Source of the DNA: Larix kaempferi
Taxonomy: Eukaryota > Streptophyta > Pinopsida > Pinales > Pinaceae
Assembly (NCBI GenBank): GCA_027924585.1
Contig: BSBM01000252.1
Span: 8,370,001 to 8,434,000, forward strand
Length of the DNA: 64,000 nucleotides
Direction of reading: 5' to 3'
Shown here: piece after piece, positions 56,501 to 64,000 of the stretch
Position numbering within the stretch: the first letter of the stretch is position 1
Layout: each line of letters opens with the position of its first letter
The notes under the pieces: model-generated
Told to the model about the DNA's origin: nothing
Databases searched by the model: none
Seen by the model: the letters and a program-made list of their open reading frames with translations, nothing else
Made by a program: the position numbers and the translations under genes

Positions 56501-58226
56501 AAGAGATGGAGGAGACAACCGAGTTCCAACTCCTCTTCAAATCTATGAGATCTGCAAAATGTATTACTTACAAACAAGTTTGATCAAATATAGTATGCAA
56601 AATTGAAAGAGACTAGAAGAGTGTTAGTATTTCCGACTACAATTCACTACTTCCAAATCACAAACAACCCAACATCAATGGACAAATTGAACTCAAATGC
56701 CCATCCTATGGACTTAAAAAGTCTTCTAAGCTTTAATAAATTTGATCAAAACAATGAACATGTAAGCAAAAACATGGAACAAGATCACCTTGATTAATTT
56801 GAAGCAATTCCCATGAACAAGATCAACACACCATATAGACCTCCAAAGTCACTTTATTTCAATTAGCAAAAGCTATAACACATCTACAATTTGGCAGAGT
56901 AAGTTTGCCCAAAATTCTCCATAAGATAATAACCCAAATGGGCCTCTCTTTATAGTAGAACCACTAGCTAAAACCCTAGGTCGAACTTGGCTTGAGTGAG
57001 AGCCAAAAACCAATAGACATGAAGTTAAATTCCAATCAAAACCAAGCTTGGAGAGCTAACTCGAACTTGTTGGTAGGTGACAAGTGGATAGGTGGCAAAC
57101 TCGCCTTTGGTGATGCATGGGAAGTATCACCCATCAAATGGGAAAACTACAACTAGGATCCACGTGTGGAAGAGGTAGATGTGTGAGCTTGATGAGGGAG
57201 GCGAGTGGGTTGGTAGAGGAGGGCGTGTGTTGGCATGTGGGAGTGTGGTAGGTGCTAACTTGAGATTGCAAAGGGAGCCAAGTTTGTGATTTGATGAGTC
57301 ATGAGGGCGCCTACCTTAGACTTAAATGCATATCAACCAACCCATTTAACAAGTGACAACTCACTAAATCGAATTTTTCATGGAAGAGGATGAATTAGCT
57401 TAAGTGGATCTCTTGCTGGTGACTGGATAGTTGACTGAAGTCACTTGGAGTTGATTGGAATCTTCATAAATGTCTATTGCCATGTCATTTAGCCTTTTAT
57501 TTTATTCATTTCTGATTATTTTGGAGAGATTTGGATATCTCCAAAATATTCAAATTTATTAATTTAATTAATAATTTCTCTGTAAATGACTTTTTAGAGA
57601 AAATATTAATTACGAGGCTGAATTGACATCCAAAAGTTGGGTTTAGCTGGTCCATGGGTCATGTGTGATTTTTGGCTTATGAAACGAGCCATCAATCACT
57701 AAATTCGGACCCCGGATGACTGACATATTACAGACTCAAATTTCTCTATTTAAACTATAGAGAAATTTAATTAAAATTTTAAAAATAATTAAAAAATTAA
57801 AAACCCCAAATCCAACACGTCCGGTAAAAAAATTTCGAAATTTTTTCTGGGGGTCCTAGAGACTTAGGACATGACCAAAACCTATTCTAATAGTGTCTAG
57901 TAGGTTTATACATATTAGTTGGACTCTAATAACCCCCCACGGCTCAGATTTTCAAAATCGGGCATTCCAGCTTTGGAGGAAGCGGTAGAAAACCTCATTG
58001 ATTATACATCGCCTTAAGCAAAGTATAATTGACAAGGGAAAAAATTCCCTGGAATACCTTAGTTGCTTAATCAAGTCATGGGGAACCGAGCCACTCAGAC
58101 CCTACTAGCACACTTTGTTACAAACCCCCATGGGGCCATGGTCATGTCGACTCAAAAACAAAACTGGCTAGACCCAAATATCTAAAACCCAGATACTCTA
58201 GAAGTGAACACTGATGTGTTCCAACA
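53540..58226 (-). mobile_element. LTR element end: putative 3.9-kb LTR, primer site and truncated leader
   Basis: On the minus strand a primer-like site, TGGTGCCGGGAATCCA (54281-54296), lies two bases inside a CA end at 54299-54300, and is followed by leader sequence to about 53540. A putative LTR extends from TGTTTTAGG at 54299 to TTCCAACA at 58226, giving TGTT/AACA ends and a start of TGTTGGAACA, typical of LTRs. A 3.9-kb LTR is long but known in some plant Ty3 lineages. A minus-strand frame at 53926-53579 might be the beginning of a gag. No pol is present, so the element is truncated before the ERF upstream region. The outer LTR boundary is inferred from sequence alone. Confidence 0.4.
54517..55195. 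repeat. Dispersed repeats with CTCTC/GAGAG hairpin
   Basis: CTCTCCGAYAGAGAG occurs near 54520 and 55140 and a variant (ATCTCCGATAGAGAG) near 54621, each followed by NGCTCTTGACTTG-type sequence and a TTCAAGANACTTT-type stretch. Each core is a 5-bp palindrome around CGAYA. Confidence 0.8.
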
Positions 58227-61200
58227 CTGGCGGCTCAATAAGGTTTCAACTATTTGTACAAAATAAGTGATAACACTAACAATATTTAAATATAAGGAAA
58301 TTTTTAGAAACAACAAAGCTACAACGATAACCACAATGAGTAACATATGATGCTAAAAGAACCATATTAAGTTTCAAAACTACCCTAAATACTAAGCTAA
58401 TAAATCACAATGTGGTGCAACAAAACTAGGGTAACCAAAGTCCAAAATTAAAGTCTTCATCAATCAATACAACATCATAACATTAACAAAGATATCCATA
58501 GAAAATATTTTTTTGTAGGTGGTATCAAACTGAGTACGTTTAAACCCTTGTCATTATGGTGTTGTCTTCCCCATCCCTTGTTTCACGACTCCGGCTTGGG
58601 CATATTAATCCCCTAGTCATCTTTATCCCAATGCTTCTCACCCTTGGAAATAGTCCACAGAACTATATCACTTAGAGATCAACCAAAGGAATTTGAAGAC
58701 AAATATGGAAACACTCAAGGTCATGCTTGTGCACAACCCAACCACAACAATTATGAGGTCAACCACCATAGATTGTTGAGATCTAGTAGAAGTTGCTCAG
58801 AAATTAAAAAAGGCTATTATGATCTATACCAAGAGCCCAATATATACGGTGTGTAGGAAAACTCCAAACCTAAAAGAATTTAGGGTTGTAAAAACAACCA
58901 TAAGCATGTACAAATACAATTATGCTATATAATTACACATACATTTCCAATTAAAATAGAGAAATCCTGCCAAAGTTCTATGGAGAACTATGAGGCATAG
59001 TCCTATTCACTATGTGGCTAAAAAGGTATAGGAAAGAAAAGAAAATGCATTTACCAATTCTTATACAAATCCCCTAAGACTATGTTGCATGCATGGTAGG
59101 ATTTTTATATTGGTCTTGGGAGTATTCTTGTGGTTGTTGTCATTCCTAGTTGTAGGTATGTCCATGTAATGTCGAAGGTTACCTGCACAAATTTAGAACC
59201 TAAAATGCAAGCTCCAAAAGTATATGTGCACGATGTTGTTGATGCCAAAATATATAGAGGATTCAAGGTGTTTCTCTAAACCTCGTGGGAGATATACCTC
59301 TTGATCACCTCTCCACCTCCCCCCCCCAAACCCTCCAAGCCCCAATTAATGACAAAATTGCTAAGGGACCCACACCTTGGACTTCACGACAAGTGTTGTG
59401 CTAAGAGAAGCCAATAACAACATGAGATTAATTAAATAATATATATTTTCTCTTCTTCAATATTAAGAATGAAATTTCTATCCAAATAAGTTTCTAGATC
59501 AAGTGAAAGTCTATAGACTAGGGAAACTTATCCCTAAGGAGGGTTGCCTTCCAGGAGGTTAGGGTGGTAAGCAAGTGACCATACAAGGCAAAACCCAATG
59601 CCAAGAAGGTTAGTTAAATGGATATAACCAAAACAAATACTTCAGGGAATATTCATGCTAATATAGAGAGGAAATTAAAGGTGGCGCATATCAAGGTGGA
59701 TTATATAGTGTCTAAATAGATAAAAACCCCAAAATAGGGGACAAGGATAAGAACACCTATTTTGTCTCAACAGAGGACTTCTATATGCTTTTGAGTCTAA
59801 ATTGCTATGTCATCTACTTAGATTTAAGTATCCATAACCTTAAAAGTGAGCATCCATAAGAGCATTTCATATCAAAGAGCAATAAGCATATGTCGGTTCA
59901 TATTTTTTAAAGACCTGAGTTATGTTTGAATTCTATTCCTACTACCAATTAGTTGGGGATTTAACATACGAATTAAAGAAAAGGAAAGTAGAATTAATTC
60001 CTTAATTTTGTTAATAATAATCCTATTAAGATTTGCAAGCCTATTTTTTCTTTTCGCTCTATCCAATGCTGAAATTTGACGTTCACCCTTACTCATCAAA
60101 CAAAAAATCATGGCATTCTAATAATTTTATTATCCATCAATTTATGTTCACATAAATTAATAGCACATTAATTTTACTTTCACAATATATATATATATAT
60201 ATATATATTTTTCTTAAATCAGAGATTGATGATTGTTTTTAATGGTCCACAATAATAGGATAAAAAATCAAAAATATGTTTTCCATATAAATACAAATAA
60301 AACTTAAAATAGGTACATTATAGAAGGAAAACTACTATTAAAATTTTAATATAAATTCTATACTATGTACTACTAAATAAAAAATAGCCAAATAAAATTG
60401 TTGGTACATGCTAGCTCATAATATTGTGCCTTGACTTAATCTCAATTAGTAGTGTCTAATTTCATGAATGATTGGACTCTACTTACAATTACAATTCTTG
60501 ATCAAGATACCCTACTCCACATTTGATCCAAAAATTGGATGATTTTATGTTAAGTTGAAAGCATTAAAATTGAAAATAGAAATTTTTAATTAATTGTAAA
60601 ACTTAATCAAGCCATTCATAAAAAAGGAATTCATATAAAATTGCCTGCAAATTGTTTTTCCTCGTAGTTAAAAATCTCTTCAATCTCACATTAGATACGC
60701 TTTGCTCCCTTTGGCACCTAGTACCAATGTTTCAAAATGGATAAGGAAATAAATACAAAGCCTTTTCCATGTAGAGGAATGGAGAAATTGGAAAAGATGT
60801 GTTATCTCTATAGTCCATGCTCTACAACAAAGAAAGAATCATGAAAATGACTAAGACAAAGACATGTAGTTTTGGGCATGCAAAAGGTCAAATAAGTTGG
60901 AGTTTCCTCTGTACTCCACATATAAAAAAATACTAAGGCCTAAAGGGATATACAAATCTCGTAAGTGTTGTAGCCTATTCATTGTTGGTCACACACTACA
61001 AAGCATACAAATCAAAATATGTGGAACAAGGCATGCAAAGAAACATATGTGGACCAAATGATGTGACCAACCTTCACATTAGGAACTCCACATTATCATA
61101 AAGAGTAGGGCCTCTACATTGAAGAAACACGATCATGAGTCCCAAGGAAAAGAAAGGGGAGGCTTACCTGGTAAATGACATGGCCATATATGAAGGTGAC

Positions 61201-62216
61201 ACATGTATTGTTCGGCAAGCTAGTAAATTCCATATGGAATCCAAGCATAAAATAATAACCCTAAAGAAAAAGTTTAATACCTAATTAAAATTTGTGATAG
61301 GTGGCGACGGGTGTTTCACTTGTAGCATTTGGGAAATTTGATCAGAAGATGAGAATGCAATTGTAATTACTTCTTCAATCTGTTAAATTTTAAATGGAAA
61401 GGGAATCATTAGAGGAAACTAATAAAGAGTTTGACAAGAAATACAGTGATGATAGATGAAGAATTAGAAAGCTAGAGACAACATGCATATTGTTCGAAGG
61501 AAACATGGGTTGTATGGATAGTCTCTTGGCCTTCATAGTAGAATGTCTGAAAGAGGACCAAGTCCTACAATTCTAGAATTCCATGAACCCATCAACATGA
61601 GATGAGTATAGTGACAAATATGTTGAGAAGAAGACTCAAGCACTGATTTTTTCCACGTATGGAACAGGAATGTCCTTGAGCTTTGAATGGTCATATAAAA
61701 ATCTCATCCCAAGAGTATGACTTGGAGCACTAAAGAATAGGGATTTGGTTCAAAAGAATTGGTCTAGAGGAGCAAAAGAGACATAAAAAAAGCAAAAAAA
61801 AAGAGTTCAAATGATGAATGTCTTTTGCCAAAGATATAGCACAAGTCATCTTGTCAACTTTGTTGTTATCTATACTTGAATTTGGTTTTGATTTTTTGAA
61901 GTCGTGATACAATATGAAGAGGAAGAGATGGCAGCAGTAAATGTTTGTACCAAGGACCAAGAGGACCAAAATGTAGAATACAAGGTTGTATCAAGTGGAA
62001 TGAATATTGCCTGAAGGCACTAGCAAATCGTCTATACAAATGCAAAATGAGAGTAAGAAATACTCAGTAAGAGTGTGACCCTTGACATGCAAATCCTCTT
62101 ATTAAGAAAGAGTTGAAGAATCCATTTTAAGTTAGTTCTCCCAAATTAGTTCCCAAGTTAAAATCTATGTTATTATTGTGTGTGAGATTGATTTCTTCAA
62201 TGCTATTTTTCAATTA
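58227..62216. other. Intergenic region without recognisable genes
   Basis: AT-rich DNA with only short frames. A (AT)n run lies at 60185-60208 and a C tract at 59320-59328. The short frame at 58644-58856 has no recognisable motif. Confidence 0.5.
60185..60208. repeat. (AT)n microsatellite
   Basis: Uninterrupted AT dinucleotides, 12 units. Confidence 0.9.
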
Positions 62217-63207
62217 AATAACGATTTGTAAGTAATACATGGCCATAATTAATGAATAATATAATAGAAAACAAAGATAACCATTTTAGTTTTTGAAAAA
62301 TTAATTAAATTCCACCTTAGTGAATCAACTAAGACTTATCATGAGTGATTACAAATCATATTGGTATAATAGCCAACTTTGAGAATAATGGAGAAGACCT
62401 TTTGGTTTTGAAGCACAAGTTCGAGAACATTTGGATAAGGAAATGTCGGTATTAGAGATTTGGTGGGACTTAAAAGCCTTTAAATAGGGAAGTGTGGTAA
62501 AAAATGGGTCTAGTTAATGGATCCAGTTTCACTCAGAACAATGGGTTTAATTGACATGGAGAATTCAATATCTTTGCAGGTTTAATGATCATGAAGCACT
62601 CACCAAAATCTTAGCATTAACCTATATTCCTTGTAGAATTTTGTGAATGCCTTTGAGTATGTCTTAGGTAAGCAATGAGGATCTTTGACCATGTTACTAT
62701 CCTTAGAACTTAATATGTATCACAAACATATATCCATGAAAATTGTAGAAATCCTCAATACTTCATTAAATTAGAAAACCCTTGAGGTATGGTAATGCCA
62801 TACAATAATAATCATAGAAGAATAAATTCCTTAAATTCTCCTAAGAAAAATATGACAATAACAATTATATTTATATCCCATAAGGATAGCTCCATCCTTA
62901 TTTGTAGATACATATAAAACCTTAATCATAACCACTAGTGGCCCCTACATTATCGATTGGTAGACATGATAATTATTGTATGATAAACCCCTAGTGGGAT
63001 TGTTTAATAACTAACACATTGGACTTATTCCACATTACACTAATCGGCAACCATACATTTCCTATCATATAATCTAATGGTCCTTTAGGCCTTCATTACA
63101 TCCTTAAGGGTCCATTAGAGTCAATTATAGGATATGTATGGTAGTCAATTAATGTAATGTGGACTATATCCACTATTCTAGTTATCAAATGAGGTGCACT
63201 AGGTATT
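62217..63207. repeat. Dispersed repeat with foldback structure, copy 2 (truncated)
   Basis: It aligns in direct orientation with 17111-18105. Shared landmarks are TAATATAATAGAAAACAAAG, AAGTTCGAGAACATTTG, AAGGAAATGTC, CACAAACATATATCCATGA and CCATTAGAGT near 63112. Copy 2 stops at GGTATT (63202-63207), the point equivalent to 18105, where a new sequence starting TGATGCAGGAGC begins. Its right palindrome arm is therefore incomplete. Confidence 0.85.
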
Positions 63208-64000
63208 TGATGCAGGAGCATCCTGCTCTCCACCCAAGTCCAATGTTTGGTCAGACCTTAGGGTCTTGACATTTACCTAAGCATAGTTCTTTGAATGAAA
63301 TATTGTACAAATACTTTGGTTTGCTGGTATGATTATAGATGAGTGATGAGTCATTAGTGTAGATGAGTAATTGGGTGAGTCATGTAACAAAGCCCACAAC
63401 TGATGGTAGCATTTGATGAAGCATTCAATGGTTTCTTGGTGAGTCATAGAGATAGGATTGAGAGTTTTAGAAACAGTTGATAACATGTAAGAATGTGTTG
63501 AGAGATTTCTGGATATGAACCATAATTGGTTTCAGAATCCTCTGTGTATATATTGTGTAAGCCTACGAGGCATAGAGAGTGGCCAAACAGTGAGAAATCA
63601 GGCCAAGAGGATCAGAACGTAAGTTCTAAAGCATTTGTGAATGTACAGGTTTCAAATGATTGAATGGAAAAGAATAATTGTGCATGTCTCTGTATGAATG
63701 GATGAATTCATGTATGAATTATGATAGGGTTCTCTGTGTTCCTGAACTATGATAGGGAAACAATTCTCTGTGTGTGACTTATGAAGTATTGACAGTTTGA
63801 ATACATGTTAATTGCTGGGTAAATATGTGTGTCTGCAGCATCCCGAAATTGGGGCTTTTGAGAATTGAATGTTGCAGAGTATGTTTGAATGATCTCTGTA
63901 TGTCAGCGCTTGAGTAATTGTTCTAATGTGCAGTGTAAACCCTATGACATTGATCACTGAAAGGATCGATGCTCTACGTATACGAAGTTGCAAGTGAAGC
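63208..64000 (+). repeat. Putative start of an LTR, cut by the window edge
   Basis: The sequence starts TGATGCAGGAGCATCC exactly where foldback copy 2 is interrupted, as expected for an element end. A TATA-like TGTATATATTG lies near 63545. The preceding GTATT (63203-63207) would be the target duplication, but its partner is outside the window. No coding sequence is visible yet. Confidence 0.45.

Overview
This is a plant nuclear window: eukaryotic, AT-rich, gene-poor and packed with nested retroelements. Only two loci look like ordinary host genes. One is a three-exon, class IV-like family 19 chitinase (10480-11361, +) whose C-terminus is damaged. The other is an intronless AP2/ERF transcription factor (49398-50168, -). 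The element mix (Ty3-like and Copia LTR elements, L1-type LINEs with a C-terminal RNase H, foldback elements, hairpin satellites) suits a seed plant with a large repetitive genome, possibly a gymnosperm. I cannot name a species.

Layout. 1-4539: the 5' part of a minus-strand Ty3-like LTR element (broken gag, GC-rich 33-bp repeats in the leader, primer site, 5' LTR). 4560-8500: an array of hairpin repeats with a period near 400 bp, split by a 2.0-kb insertion flanked by an 18-bp direct repeat. 10.3-11.4 kb: chitinase. 13408-14483: a poly(A)-tailed retroposon with a perfect 17-bp target duplication. 17.1-18.4 kb: a foldback repeat whose second copy lies at 62.2-63.2 kb. 18673-27031: a solo LTR (TSD ATTAA) cut by a complete but dead Copia element at 19005-26046 (TSD CCCTC). 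27.8-29.0 kb: a minus-strand retropepsin-like and coiled-coil coding remnant. 31010-38321: a near-full-length L1-type LINE (14-bp TSD) with ORF1, endonuclease, RT, zinc-binding and RNase H regions, interrupted by a long-palindrome foldback element. 41.2-42.4 kb: an opposite-strand LINE remnant. 45-49.2 kb: intergenic DNA rich in short recent tandem duplications. 49.4-53.4 kb: the ERF gene and a tandem duplication of its upstream region. 53.5-58.2 kb: the end of another LTR element with a very long putative LTR. 58.2-64 kb: intergenic DNA, the second foldback copy and the start of a further putative LTR.

None of the retroelement genes is intact; every polyprotein has stops or frameshifts. Insertion order can be read from the junctions: Copia into the solo LTR, the foldback element into the LINE, and a putative LTR into foldback copy 2. 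No operons, CRISPR arrays or prokaryotic features are present. The most unusual items are the retropepsin/coiled-coil remnant, the Copia element with two tandem-repeat blocks between pol and the 3' LTR, the RNase H-bearing LINE, the ERF promoter duplication, and an unidentified coding remnant inside the 2-kb insertion.
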